From JALZAA01 sp036005605 (lineage in GTDB: Bacteria > Actinomycetota > Acidimicrobiia > IMCC26256 > JACDBD01): a DNA stretch of 25,460 nt. This document shows, in pieces, positions 1-8,620 of the stretch. Both the position numbers and the translations under genes were made by a program. The DNA lies in contig DASYQJ010000142.1 in NCBI GenBank assembly GCA_036005605.1, positions 1 through 25,460 of the forward strand. Reading direction: 5' to 3'. Position 1 is the stretch's first letter. Every line of letters starts with the position of its first letter. Under the pieces are notes generated by a model. The model was not told where the DNA came from and searched no databases. It saw only the letters and a list, made by a program, of their open reading frames with translations.

Positions 1-1
1 G

Positions 2-64
2 CCCGGCCGCGAAGTCGTCGACGCCGCCGCCGGCTTGTGGCGCGAGGTCGCCCCCGCGCGCTAG
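2..64 (+). CDS. C-terminal tail of an unidentified protein (partial)
   Basis: An open frame enters from the left edge and reads 20 residues ending REVAPAR before a TAG at 62-64. The composition looks like an ordinary helical C-terminus, but the piece is too short to identify. Its stop codon shares bases with the stop of the convergent SPFH gene (the tetramer CTAG at 61-64). The same kind of end-to-end stop overlap occurs again at 15029-15032, which makes a real gene end somewhat more plausible. It could still be a chance open frame. Confidence 0.35.
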   Translation, partial: PGREVVDAAAGLWREVAPAR

Positions 65-1014
65 CTGCTCTGCTCGGCCGACTCGGTGTCGGCGCGCTTC
101 TCCCCGTCGGCCGACGGCTCGCGCAGCAGCTCGGCGAGCCCGCCCACGGCGCCGAACAAGCCGCTCATCTCGGTGGGCAGGAAGACCTTCGTCGCCTGCC
201 CGTTGGCCACGACCCGCAGCGCCTCCAGGTACTTCAGCGCGAGGAGGTCGGGCGTCGGGTTGCCGTCGTGCATGGCCGCGAACACCGCCCGGGTCGCCGA
301 AGCCTCACCTTCGGCCACCGCGGCCTCGCGGTACTTCTCGGCGTCGGCCAGCCGTTGAATCGCCTCGGACTGCCCCTGCGCCTCGAGAATGGCCGCCTGC
401 TTGTCACCTTCGGCTCTGGTGATGGCGGCCTCGCGCACGCCGAGCGCCTCGGTGACGACGGCGCGGCGCGTGCGTTCGGCTTGCATCTGGTGGTGCATGG
501 ACTGCACGACGTCGGGCGGCGGGTCGATGCGTTGGATCTCCACGCGCACGACGCGCACGCCCCACTTGTCGGTCGAGTCGTCGAGGATGTCGCGCAGGTG
601 CGTGTTGATCTTTGCGCTCGAAGTGAGCGCGTCGTCGAGTTGGAGATCGCCGATGAGGTTGCGCAGGTTCGTTTGCGCGAGCTTCGTGACCGCGAGCTCG
701 AAGTTGGCCACGTTGTACTTGAGCCGCTTTGCGTCAGTGGCCTCGTGGTAGATGACGGCGTACACACTGACAACCACGTTGTCCGACGTGATGACTTCCT
801 GCGCCGGGACCTCGACGACCTGCTCGCGCATGTCGACCAGGTGAACGCGATCGACGAACGGCACGATGATCCGCAATCCCGGGTCGACCGTCGCCTTGTA
901 CCGCCCCAGCCGCTCGACGACGCCGCGCTGGTACGGGCGCACGATCTTGATGCAGCTGAACGCCAGGACGAACAGCAGAAAGGCCAGGATGGCCAGGACG
1001 ATGATTGCTGCCAT
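61..1014 (-). CDS. SPFH/stomatin-like membrane protein (slipin/QmcA type)
   Basis: A 317-residue member of the stomatin/prohibitin/HflK superfamily. Residues about 3-22 form a single N-terminal membrane anchor, followed by the family entry VRPYQRGVVERLGRY and GLRIIVPFVDRV. The SPFH/band-7 domain runs to about residue 190. An Ala/Glu-rich helical region follows (AEGDKQAAILEAQGQSEAI), typical of the oligomerising coiled coil. Such proteins build ring- or cage-shaped microdomains on the membrane and often act with an NfeD partner, which here lies 25 bp upstream on the same strand. The ATG is preceded by AGGAGCT about 8 nt upstream. The C-terminus is hydrophilic (EKRADTESAEQSS). Family assignment is secure; the physiological role is not deducible. 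Confidence 0.93.
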   Translation of the reverse strand: MAAIIVLAILAFLLFVLAFSCIKIVRPYQRGVVERLGRYKATVDPGLRIIVPFVDRVHLVDMREQVVEVPAQEVITSDNVVVSVYAVIYHEATDAKRLKYNVANFELAVTKLAQTNLRNLIGDLQLDDALTSSAKINTHLRDILDDSTDKWGVRVVRVEIQRIDPPPDVVQSMHHQMQAERTRRAVVTEALGVREAAITRAEGDKQAAILEAQGQSEAIQRLADAEKYREAAVAEGEASATRAVFAAMHDGNPTPDLLALKYLEALRVVANGQATKVFLPTEMSGLFGAVGGLAELLREPSADGEKRADTESAEQSS

Positions 1015-1039
1015 GGGACAGCTCCTTCAGCGAAGGCCG

Positions 1040-1564
1040 TCAGCCGGGTGCCGACGGCGAGCCCGGCTCCGTATGGCCGGGCGTGGATCCCCGCGGCGCG
1101 ACGTCGATGCGCCACGGGCTGACGACGAGACGCGTGCCGCTCACGTGCGTCACCAACACGGTGGCACCGGCGGCGACGCCCATCCCGTTGGTGCTCTCGG
1201 CCTTCCACGTCTCGCGGTCGATGCGCACCATGCCGGTCTCGTGCTTGCCGGCCGGGATCTCGTTCACGACGGTGGCGGTGCGACCCTCCCACCGGTTGGC
1301 GCCGACGGGGTGGACCTCGTCGCGGCCTTCGAGCCGCCGTCCGAGCGGAACGAGGGCGGCGAGGCTGACGGCGGACACACCGACGAAAAGCGCCCACTGG
1401 ATGACGGGACCGCCCCCGGCGAACGCCGCCACTGCCGCCGCGGTCGCGCCGATGGCGAACGACCCCATGAAGAAGAGGACCGGCGTGAACACCTCGGCCA
1501 GGGCGAACCCCACGACGGCGATCAGCCAGATCCAGCGCCAGGTCTCAGGAGAGTTGACGTCCAT
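1040..1564 (-). CDS. NfeD family membrane protein
   Basis: A 174-residue protein with two to three N-terminal membrane segments (about residues 12-80; note the FFMGSFAIGATAAAVAAFAG stretch) and a C-terminal domain of about residues 90-155. That domain contains the NfeD OB-fold signature: a G-R-x-A-T-V-V-N-E-I strand, then VRIDRETWKAES, then GAxVxV and VSGTRLVV. Short NfeD proteins of this layout pair with SPFH proteins, and the SPFH gene follows 25 bp downstream, so the two are very likely co-transcribed. The ATG has a GGAG about 8 nt upstream. The last 15 residues are a Pro/Gly/Ser-rich tail with no recognisable motif. Confidence 0.9.
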   Translation of the reverse strand: MDVNSPETWRWIWLIAVVGFALAEVFTPVLFFMGSFAIGATAAAVAAFAGGGPVIQWALFVGVSAVSLAALVPLGRRLEGRDEVHPVGANRWEGRTATVVNEIPAGKHETGMVRIDRETWKAESTNGMGVAAGATVLVTHVSGTRLVVSPWRIDVAPRGSTPGHTEPGSPSAPG

Positions 1565-1664
1565 GGCCGCGGCTCCTGCCGTTCTGCCGCGACGGTACCG
1601 CGCCGACCGTGTTGCGGCGTTACGGGGACGCGCGACCTAGCCGGTGAATCTCCGGGCTGCTCGG

Positions 1665-1937
1665 TCAGCTGGCCCGGGCACCCCGGAACGCACGCTCGAG
1701 GAGCGGGGAGCGGGCGTCGAGCAGGTCGGTGACGTTGGGCTGGGGCTGGGCCGGCTCCCGGTAGTCGAAGAACCGCCAGCCACGAGGAGGGCGGAGCGAG
1801 TCGGCGTGGACCTTGCAGAGCCGGCCGGTGGCCTCGGGCTCGTCGAGCGGGTGGAGCCACACCGCCTGGCGTGCGCTGTCGAACCCGATCGCCGCTGCCG
1901 CCGGTGCGCTGCAGCCGGGACGTCCGCATCCCCTCAT
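1665..1937 (-). CDS. DUF3499 family actinobacterial protein
   Basis: A 90-residue protein beginning MRGCGRPGCSAPA. It contains the DUF3499 pattern: an N-terminal CxxPxC pair, a variable middle ending in HPLDEP, a Cys/His pair in LCKVHADSLRPPRGW, and an acidic-aromatic strand (FFDYRE). The Cys/His residues suggest a small metal-binding fold. The function is unknown; the family is largely restricted to Actinomycetota. I chose the ATG at 1937 because family members begin at M-R-x-C-x-R-P-G-C. The open frame continues upstream, but only across the divergent CCA-enzyme gene. The gap to that gene is 25-58 bp depending on its start, so one or both transcripts may be leaderless. Confidence 0.8.
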   Translation of the reverse strand: MRGCGRPGCSAPAAAAIGFDSARQAVWLHPLDEPEATGRLCKVHADSLRPPRGWRFFDYREPAQPQPNVTDLLDARSPLLERAFRGARAS

Positions 1938-1995
1938 GCCGTGAACGTATAGAAGCCAACCCGTGAAGTGGTGGATGGTCGGCGAGAATGATCCG

Positions 1996-3402
1996 GTGAC
2001 CCCCATCCCGCCGCGCCTGCGGCCCCTTCTCGACGCGAATTCACCCCTCCAGCAGCTGGCCGGGCGGCTGGTCGCGGCCGGACACCAGTGCTTCCTCGTC
2101 GGCGGCAGCGTCCGTGACGCTTTCCTCGACCTGCCTCCGGACCAACAGCGGGACGTCGACGTCGCCACCGACGCCCGGCCGGACGAGGTGGAGCGCATCG
2201 TGCGCGACTGGGCCGATCACGTGTGGCTCCAGGGCCAGCGGTTCGGCACCGTCGGATGCGAGAAGGACGGCATGCGCATCGAGGTCACGACCTTCCGGGC
2301 CGAGGTGTACCGGCCCGACAGCCGCAAGCCCGAAGTGGCGTTCGCCGACGACATCGAGAGCGACTTGTCGCGCCGCGATTTCACCATCAACGCGATGGCG
2401 TTGCGTCTCCCCGAACCGGAGCTGGTGGATCCCTACGACGGCGCAGCCGACCTGGCCGCCCAGCGTCTCCGGACGCCGCTCGAGCCCGAGGTGTCGTTCC
2501 TCGACGACCCGTTGCGCATGATGCGGGCGGCGCGGTTCATCGCCGCGTTCGCGCTCGAACCCGACGCCGAGCTCGTGGCCGCGGTCGAGGAGCTGCACGG
2601 CCGTATGGAGATCGTGAGCGCGGAGCGCATGCGCGACGAGCTCTCGAAGCTGCTCGTGCTCGCCGACCCGTCGGCAGGGTTGTGGTTCCTCTGCCGCAAC
2701 GGACTGTCCGACGAGTTCCTGCCCGAGCTCAACGCCATGCAGCTCCAGCAGGACCCGATCCATCAGCACAAGGACGTGCTCGCCCACACGATCGCCGTCG
2801 TGCGCAAGACGCGTCCCGAGCTGCGAGTGCGCCTCGCCGCGCTCCTGCACGACATCGGTAAGCCGAAGACGCGCTCGGTCGGCCCGGGCGGTGTCAGCTT
2901 CCACCACCACGAGGTCGTGGGCGCGCGCATGGCGGAGGAGCGGCTGCGCGCGCTCCGGTTCCCGAGCGAGATCGTCGACGACGTCGCGCGCCTCGTCTAC
3001 CTCCATCTGCGCATCCACACCTATGCGATGGGATGGACCGACCGAGCCGTGCGCCGCTACGTGCGCGACGCGGGTCCGCTGCTCGAGCCGCTCAACCACC
3101 TCGTCCGTCAGGACTGCACGACCCGGAACAAGGCGAAGGCGCGGGCGCTGAACCGGCGCATCGACGAGCTCGAGGAGCGCATCGCGCGGCTGCGCGAGCA
3201 GGAGGAGCTCGATCGCATCCGGCCGCCCCTCGACGGCCGGCAGGTGATGGCGTTCCTCGGCGTCGAGCCCGGCCCTGTTGTCGGCGAGGCGCTTGATTAT
3301 CTCCTCGAGCTCCGCCTCGACGAGGGCCCGATGGACGAGGACGAGGCGTACCGGCGACTCGCGGCGTGGGCGCGCGAGCGCGGCATCGAGCCGGCGGGCT
3401 GA
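1996..3402 (+). CDS. CCA tRNA nucleotidyltransferase / poly(A) polymerase family, with HD domain
   Basis: Adds or repairs the 3' CCA of tRNA. From the GTG at 1996 the product is 468 residues. Nucleotidyltransferase motifs are GGSVRD (about 36-41), the metal-binding pair in DVDVATD (Asp53, Asp55) and RRDFTINAMAL (about 126-136). The PolyA_pol RNA-binding region carries RMMRAARFIAAF. A C-terminal HD phosphohydrolase-type domain has LLHDIGKPKT (His285-Asp286) and HHHEVVGA. This NT + HD architecture is usual for actinobacterial PcnA-like enzymes. A GTG at 1963 and an ATG at 1975 are in frame, but the extra residues (MKWWMVGENDP) look non-conserved and crowd the divergent DUF3499 promoter, so I prefer 1996. 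The gene converges with the methyltransferase, with 7 bp between stops. Confidence 0.93.
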   Translation: MTPIPPRLRPLLDANSPLQQLAGRLVAAGHQCFLVGGSVRDAFLDLPPDQQRDVDVATDARPDEVERIVRDWADHVWLQGQRFGTVGCEKDGMRIEVTTFRAEVYRPDSRKPEVAFADDIESDLSRRDFTINAMALRLPEPELVDPYDGAADLAAQRLRTPLEPEVSFLDDPLRMMRAARFIAAFALEPDAELVAAVEELHGRMEIVSAERMRDELSKLLVLADPSAGLWFLCRNGLSDEFLPELNAMQLQQDPIHQHKDVLAHTIAVVRKTRPELRVRLAALLHDIGKPKTRSVGPGGVSFHHHEVVGARMAEERLRALRFPSEIVDDVARLVYLHLRIHTYAMGWTDRAVRRYVRDAGPLLEPLNHLVRQDCTTRNKAKARALNRRIDELEERIARLREQEELDRIRPPLDGRQVMAFLGVEPGPVVGEALDYLLELRLDEGPMDEDEAYRRLAAWARERGIEPAG

Positions 3403-3411
3403 GCCCGGCTC
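3388..3411. terminator. Candidate bidirectional hairpin between convergent genes
   Basis: GAGCC (3388-3392) pairs with GGCTC (3407-3411), and inside it GGGCT pairs with AGCCC around a single base, leaving a small bulge. The hairpin covers both stop codons of the convergent CCA-enzyme and methyltransferase genes. There is no T-run, as is common in high-G+C actinobacteria. A chance GC-rich palindrome is possible. Confidence 0.35.
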
Positions 3412-4123
3412 AGAGCCCTTCCTTGCGGCCGCGCCAGATGATCGTGTGCGGGACGAGGGCATCGGCGCCCGGCGGGCGAGGCTCTGCGACGACCTCGATC
3501 CGGAAACCGCCGCGGGTCAGCGCATAGAACACCTCGCTCACCGTGCGCACGTGCAGCCGGATGGGTTGGCCGTCGCGCGCGACCGTGACGGGCTCGTCGG
3601 TGAAGTACGACATGCGCACGACCCGGCTGATCGGCGTCGACGGTGTCTCCGGCGGCTCGCGGCCGACGCACAGGCTGATCGGATGCTCGTAGGAGAAGAT
3701 GAACGCGCCGCGGTTCTTGAGGACGCGGTGCACCTGCCGGAAGACCCGGTGCAAGTCGCCGACCTCGCCCAACGAATACGCGCTGAACACGATGTCGATC
3801 GACTCGGCCCGCAGGAAGGCGAGATCGGCGACGTCACCCTGATGCCACTCGACCCGTACCGCGGCCTGCTCGCCGAGCGTGCGGGCCCGGTCGAGCATTC
3901 GGACCGACGCGTCGACGGCGATCGCCGTCGCACCCCGGAGCGCGAACGCGACCGCCGCCTGCCCGTCACCGCATCCGAGGTCGAGGATCCGCTTGCCGCG
4001 GACGTCGCCGAGCAGGCGAACGTCGTCCTCCGTCGGGCCTTCCGGCCCGTAGTACACGATGTCGGTGGGAGGGCTCCCGGTTCGCTGGGACGCGATGCGG
4101 TCCCAGCTCTCGGTGTTGGTCAC
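3410..4123 (-). CDS. Class I SAM-dependent methyltransferase
   Basis: A 237-residue protein with the Methyltransf_11/25 fold. Motif I is RILDLGCGDGQAAVAFA (about residues 45-61) and the motif II acidic strand is AIAVDAS. GDVADLAF carries the adenine-binding Asp, SIDIVFSAYSLGEV is motif IV, and VHRVLKNRGAFIFSYEHP follows as the post-IV strand. A later HVRTVSEVFYALTRGGF segment matches the C-terminal sheet of ubiquinone/menaquinone-type small-molecule methyltransferases. The substrate cannot be read from sequence. The start is GTG with a close GAGG. It lies 39 bp downstream of ino1 on the same strand and may be the last gene of the padR-ino1 transcript. Confidence 0.85.
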   Translation of the reverse strand: MTNTESWDRIASQRTGSPPTDIVYYGPEGPTEDDVRLLGDVRGKRILDLGCGDGQAAVAFALRGATAIAVDASVRMLDRARTLGEQAAVRVEWHQGDVADLAFLRAESIDIVFSAYSLGEVGDLHRVFRQVHRVLKNRGAFIFSYEHPISLCVGREPPETPSTPISRVVRMSYFTDEPVTVARDGQPIRLHVRTVSEVFYALTRGGFRIEVVAEPRPPGADALVPHTIIWRGRKEGL

Positions 4124-4162
4124 GGCCTCATTGTGACGACTGGCGGTGTCCCACGCTGAACG

Positions 4163-5232
<1,070 letters not shown>

Positions 5233-5236
<4 letters not shown>

Positions 5237-5871
5237 GGTGCTGTCGCTCCTTCCTGTGATGGGTCGGGGTGAGCTGCGCGCCGCTCGGCGGCAATGAGCT
5301 CGTCGAGCCACGCGAGGTCGCGGGCCGTGGACTCCGTGCGGTGCTCCGCGAGCGAGCGAAGGTAGCGGTCGCCGCGGCGCGGGGCCGACCCCCGGGCCTG
5401 GGCGAGGCGCTCGCTCAGGCCCGCCCGGCGCCGCTCGAGCAGCGCGAGGCGGGCGTCGCCGGCCAGATGCCGGCAGAACGCGAACTTCAGGGCGAAGGCC
5501 TTCTCCTCGTCGGCGCCGGGCGCGTCGTCGGCGGTGAGCAACTCGGCGAAGACCTCCTCGCCCCGGGGCGTGAGCCGGTACTGCTTGCGGGTGCGACGGG
5601 TCGGCTTGGGCAGGCGGCGGAGCCGCGCCGCCGCGGTCTCGCCGTCGATCGAACCCGTCGCCGGCATCGGCGCGGGCGCTGACGCCGGCGCCGCCGACCC
5701 CGGGGCCACGATCTCGATCGCGCCGGCCTGCTCGAGGCGTCGGAGCGCAGGGTAGAGGGAGCCGTACGAGACGCCCCACAGGAACCCGAGGGTGTCGCCG
5801 AGGCGCTTCTTCAGCTCGTAGCCGTGCAGCGGTTGCTCTTTGAGCAGGCCGAGGATGGCGAGTTCGAGCAC
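5233..5871 (-). CDS. PadR family transcriptional regulator
   Basis: A 212-residue protein. Residues 1-75 are a PadR winged helix-turn-helix: LELAILGLLKEQPLHGYELKK, then SYGSLYPALRRLEQAGAIE. A low-complexity Ala/Pro insert follows (APGSAAPASAPAPMPATGS), then the second wing half RKQYRLTPRGEEVFAELL. A helical C-terminal dimerisation region (FALKFAFCRHLAGDARLALLERRR) completes it. It starts with GTG; a GGAG sits about 7 nt upstream. It overlaps ino1 by 4 bp. A perfect 21-bp palindrome lies 25 bp before the start, so autoregulation and control of inositol synthesis are likely. The inducer is unknown. The Ala/Pro insert inside the winged helix is longer than I expect for the family. Confidence 0.92.
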
Positions 5872-6171
5872 GCGGTTGGCTCCGTCGGGTGGCTGGATAT
5901 ATCGGCTCGATATATCGGATGCCCAGTATCGGGGAGCGGATGGTCACCGTCAAGCCCCGCGCGGCCAATGGCCGGCAAGCCGCCGTTCACCGGGACGGGC
6001 CGAGCTCGACCCGATGCTCCCGGGAAGTCGGAGCGCGGAACGCGAGACGAGACGCAGCGAGCGGTTGTCTCGCGCCGCCCCGGACGCGCTCCTATGCTTC
6101 GACGCGGTGACGGCGGCTTTTGCCGACCGTCGCCGCAAAGCCGGAGCTTGCGACGGCGACCAGGAGAGCAA
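5872..6171. other. Divergent intergenic region padR / DUF5318
   Basis: About 300 bp separate the divergent padR and DUF5318 genes. Besides the padR-side operator I see a weak plus-strand -10 candidate (TATGCT, about 6093-6098) about 75 nt before the DUF5318 start, and the AGGAGA ribosome site at 6162-6167. Open frames crossing this stretch have no ribosome site and no recognisable composition. No RNA gene is recognisable. Confidence 0.4.
5896..5918. promoter_or_regulatory. Candidate PadR operator overlapping the padR-ino1 promoter
   Basis: GATATATCG (5896-5904), a 3-bp spacer GCT, and CGATATATC (5908-5916) form a perfect inverted repeat. The same bases also read as a direct repeat of GATATATCGG (5896-5905 and 5909-5918). 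These are the only AT-rich bases in this GC-rich gap. They sit 25-47 bp upstream of the padR start, where a -10 element would be expected. A partial third copy (TATCGG) follows at about 5927. Assignment to PadR rests on position and symmetry. Confidence 0.6.
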
Positions 6172-6537
6172 ATGCCGTCACACGTTGACTACGCACTCGC
6201 CCGCCGGGCGGTCCTGCGCGACCTCCGGCGCGGCGCGGTCACGCGACTCGACGTGTGCGACGCGCATCCGGAGCTGCTCCGCGCCGCCCGCAACGTGGGT
6301 GAGCCTGCGCCGCACGACTGCCCGATCTGCGGGTCCGAGCGCGTCCGCTACGTCTCCTATGTGTACGGCGACACGCTGAAGCAGGCCAACGGCCGTTGCA
6401 TCACCTACCCGGGCGAGCTCGACAAGCTCGACGCGTCCTTCGACGAGTTCGCTTGTTATGTGGTCGAGGTCTGTCTCGACTGCCGGTGGAACCACCTCGA
6501 CCGCCGGTACCTGCTCGGCCGCCGCCACGCGGGCTGA
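6172..6537 (+). CDS. DUF5318 family actinobacterial protein, zinc-ribbon-like
   Basis: A 121-residue protein. The first 35 residues are helical (ARRAVLRDLRRGAVTRLDVCDAHPELLRAA in overlapping pieces). A two-knuckle metal site follows, with CPICGS in the middle and CLDCRW near the C-terminus, separated by VSYVYGDTLKQANGRC and an acidic segment. The pattern matches DUF5318 (M. tuberculosis Rv0049 family). It is a structural zinc site of unknown function. The start is the ATG at 6172 with AGGAGA 5 nt upstream; the longer open frame upstream is not supported by a ribosome site. The presence of this family between padR-ino1 and rpsF matches the mycobacterial order. Confidence 0.82.
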   Translation: MPSHVDYALARRAVLRDLRRGAVTRLDVCDAHPELLRAARNVGEPAPHDCPICGSERVRYVSYVYGDTLKQANGRCITYPGELDKLDASFDEFACYVVEVCLDCRWNHLDRRYLLGRRHAG

Positions 6538-6556
6538 CGCGCGCCGGAGGGCAGCG

Positions 6557-6886
6557 GTGCCGAAGTTCCTCTCGCTGTTCTCCTACTCGGAGGGGTCGCT
6601 GGCGGCGATGATCGACAGCCCCGCCGACCGCGAACCGCAGGTGCGCGCGGTCCTCGAGAGCGTCGGCGCCGAGCTCGAGGTCTTCTACTGGATGTTCGGG
6701 CCGCACGACGGGCTCGCAATCGTCGACGCGCCGGACTCGCTGACGATGGCCGGTGTGAGCGCCGCGATCAGCAGCACCGGAACCGTCCGCGGCGAGACGT
6801 ACGAGCTCTTCTCGACGGCGGACATCCGTACGATCCTCGAGACCGCCCAGCGGGCACGGCAGAGCTTCACCGAACCCGGCCGGTAG
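6557..6886 (+). CDS. GYD domain protein
   Basis: A 109-residue protein matching the GYD domain pattern: VPKFLSLFSYSEGSLAAMID at the N-terminus, a central EVFYWMFGPHDGLAIVDAPD (the G-x-x-D turn of the family), and a second strand GTVRGETYELFST followed by a C-terminal helix. GYD proteins have a ferredoxin-like dimeric alpha/beta-barrel fold and no established reaction. It starts at GTG 6557 behind GGAGGG, 19 bp after DUF5318, so the two probably form an operon. Confidence 0.8.
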   Translation: MPKFLSLFSYSEGSLAAMIDSPADREPQVRAVLESVGAELEVFYWMFGPHDGLAIVDAPDSLTMAGVSAAISSTGTVRGETYELFSTADIRTILETAQRARQSFTEPGR

Positions 6887-6919
6887 CCGGCCGCCGGCGG
6901 CTCGCCGCGGCGTCGGGCG

Positions 6920-7114
6920 TCACTCCTCTTCTTCGTCGTCCTCGACGACCTCGTGCGGGTACTGCGAGCGGCACGACACGCACCACAGCTCGACCTCGTC
7001 GACCACCTGTTGTGACGCCGGCGTGTCCCACGTCTCCGGGGTGACGTAGACGCGGCGGACGAGGACTAGCTCCTCGTCCGGGAAGGCGCAGTTCTCGCAG
7101 GCGCGCTCCGTCAC
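6920..7114 (-). CDS. Small zinc-ribbon protein, hypothetical
   Basis: A 64-residue protein with two metal-binding knuckles, CENC near the N-terminus and CVSC about 40 residues later, and a run of acidic residues at the C-terminus (EDDEEEE). Between them lies LVLVRRVYVTPETWDTP. This looks like a small actinobacterial zinc-ribbon protein. The GTG at 7112-7114 is the first start directly before the first knuckle. GGGAGG abuts it too closely for a normal ribosome site, so the message may be leaderless or the start may differ. The open frame further upstream runs through the panB leader on the other strand and lacks coding character. Confidence 0.6.
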   Translation of the reverse strand: MTERACENCAFPDEELVLVRRVYVTPETWDTPASQQVVDEVELWCVSCRSQYPHEVVEDDEEEE

Positions 7115-7214
7115 CCTCCCATTCTGCCGGTCGGCAAAGCCGCCGGCCGCCGCGGAGGCTACGCTCGGGGTGCTGCCGGGAGCCGTGGGAGCCCCGGACG
7201 GTGGAGGTTCGGAG

Positions 7215-8093
7215 ATGACGACTGCGTCGTCGAGCCCCGATTCACGCGCGCCGCTCAGCGCGCCCGACATCAGCGCTCGCAAGGGCAACGGGCCCCCGTT
7301 GGTGATGGTGACCGCGTACGACTTTCCGTCGGCACGGGTGGCCGACGGTGCCGGCGTCGACATGATCCTGGTCGGCGACACGCTGGCGATGGTCGTCCTC
7401 GGCCACGACGACACGCTCCACGTCACGATCGACGACATGGCCCACCACGTGGCGGCCGCCGCTCGCGCCAAGCCGCGGGCCCTGCTCATCGGTGACCTGC
7501 CGTGGCTCAGCTACCACGTCTCCGACGAGGAGACCGTGCACAACGCAGCCCACCTCGTCCGTGCCGGCGCGGCGGCGGTGAAGCTCGAGGGTGGCCGCAA
7601 GCGCCTCGGCGCGATCGAGGCGATCCTCGACGCCGAGATCCCGGTGATGGGCCATCTGGGCCTGACGCCGCAGTCCATTCACGCCGTCGGCGGCTTCAAG
7701 GTGCAGGGCAAGCAGCTCGACGCCGCGCGCGCCATCGTCGACGACGCCGTCGCGCTCGCCGAAACGGGGTGCTTCGCGATCGTGCTCGAGTGCGTGCCCG
7801 ACGCGGTGGCCAGGATCGTCACCGACTCCGTGTCGGTGCCGACGATCGGCATCGGCGCCGGGCGTCACTGTGACGGTCAGGTGCTCGTCTACCACGACCT
7901 GCTCGGCCTCGAGGACCGCATCAAGCCGAAGTTCGTGCGCCGGTACGCGTCGATGAAGACCGACGCCACCGCGGCCGTCGCCCGGTACGCCGAGGACGTG
8001 CGCGCCGGACGGTTCCCGTCGAGCGACGAGACGTACCACGTGGCCGACGACGTTGCCGAGGCCCTCGGCCTGTTCGGCGCCGCTCCCGCGTGA
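7215..8093 (+). CDS. panB: 3-Methyl-2-oxobutanoate hydroxymethyltransferase
   Basis: First step of pantothenate synthesis: transfers a hydroxymethyl group from 5,10-methylene-THF to alpha-ketoisovalerate. The protein has 292 residues. Family landmarks in order are MVTAYDFPSARVAD, the metal-binding VGDTLAMVVLGHDDT (usual VGDS becomes VGDT), GDLPWLSY, VKLEGG, PVMGHLGLTPQ, a second ECVPDAVA catalytic region, and TIGIGAGRHCDGQVLVYHDLLG. The start is the ATG at 7215 with GGAGG 7 nt upstream; a GTG at 7170 is in frame but has no ribosome site. About 20 N-terminal residues precede the usual family start. It overlaps the DUF192 gene by 4 bp (GTGA). Confidence 0.96.
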   Translation: MTTASSSPDSRAPLSAPDISARKGNGPPLVMVTAYDFPSARVADGAGVDMILVGDTLAMVVLGHDDTLHVTIDDMAHHVAAAARAKPRALLIGDLPWLSYHVSDEETVHNAAHLVRAGAAAVKLEGGRKRLGAIEAILDAEIPVMGHLGLTPQSIHAVGGFKVQGKQLDAARAIVDDAVALAETGCFAIVLECVPDAVARIVTDSVSVPTIGIGAGRHCDGQVLVYHDLLGLEDRIKPKFVRRYASMKTDATAAVARYAEDVRAGRFPSSDETYHVADDVAEALGLFGAAPA

Positions 8094-8620
8094 GCCCGGC
8101 TCGCCGGGCGGGCGTGGCGGCGGTGCTCCTGGCGCTGGCCGCCGCTCTCGTCGGAGGCGGGTTGCTGCTCCTGCTCCGCCGGGACGACGAGACGGCCACG
8201 CCGGGCGGTCCGCTGGGATCGGTGCTCGCCGGCGCCTCTCCGGCGACGGCCCCGTTCACCGGCCTCACCGAGTTGCGCCTCGGCATCGGCGGGGACTGCC
8301 GGCACGTCGTGGTTGCCGACAACACGAACGAACGCGCGACCGGCCTCATGCGCAGGAACGACCTCGGGTCGTACGACGGGATGCTCTTCGTCTTCGACCA
8401 GCCGACAAGCTCGTCGTTCACGATGTCCGACGTCCCGGTGCCGCTCGATATCGCCTGGTACGACGAAGCCGGCCGTCCCGTCGACCGCCTCCTCATGCAG
8501 CCCTGCCCTGACGGCACTGTGTCCGAATGCCCGGCGTACAGCTCGAGGGCCCCGTACAGCTACGCGGTCGAGACGCTGGGAGGCGAGCTTCCCGGTGGCG
8601 CCCTCAGCGGGTGTCCGTGA
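8090..8620 (+). CDS. DUF192 family exported protein
   Basis: A 176-residue protein. Residues 7-30 form a signal anchor (AAVLLALAAALVGGGLLLLL), followed by a short linker. The DUF192 domain occupies about 62-170: RATGLMRRNDLGSYDGMLFVF, then FTMSDVPVPLDIAWYDEAG, then the Cys pair in PCPDGTVSECPAY, then YAVETLGGE. The domain is small, beta-rich and of unknown function, and is usually exported. The GTG start overlaps the panB stop, so translation is coupled, although no metabolic link to pantothenate is evident. Its 3' end overlaps the convergent TMEM175-like gene by 17 bp. Confidence 0.85.
   Translation: MSPARRAGVAAVLLALAAALVGGGLLLLLRRDDETATPGGPLGSVLAGASPATAPFTGLTELRLGIGGDCRHVVVADNTNERATGLMRRNDLGSYDGMLFVFDQPTSSSFTMSDVPVPLDIAWYDEAGRPVDRLLMQPCPDGTVSECPAYSSRAPYSYAVETLGGELPGGALSGCP

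Noticed and set aside
1522..1959. Long minus-strand open frame overlapping NfeD and DUF3499
   Set aside because: It is Arg/Pro-rich with no family pattern, and DUF3499 in the other minus frame explains the stretch.
2041..3462. 473-codon minus-strand open frame antisense to the CCA enzyme
   Set aside because: It is an Arg/His/Asp-rich GC-frame shadow; the plus-strand product carries all nucleotidyltransferase and HD motifs.
5237..5968. N-terminal extension of the ino1 frame
   Set aside because: It is the padR gene read out of frame. Ino1 proteins begin just before the GxGNCASSL motif, which matches the ATG at 5236 with its own ribosome site.
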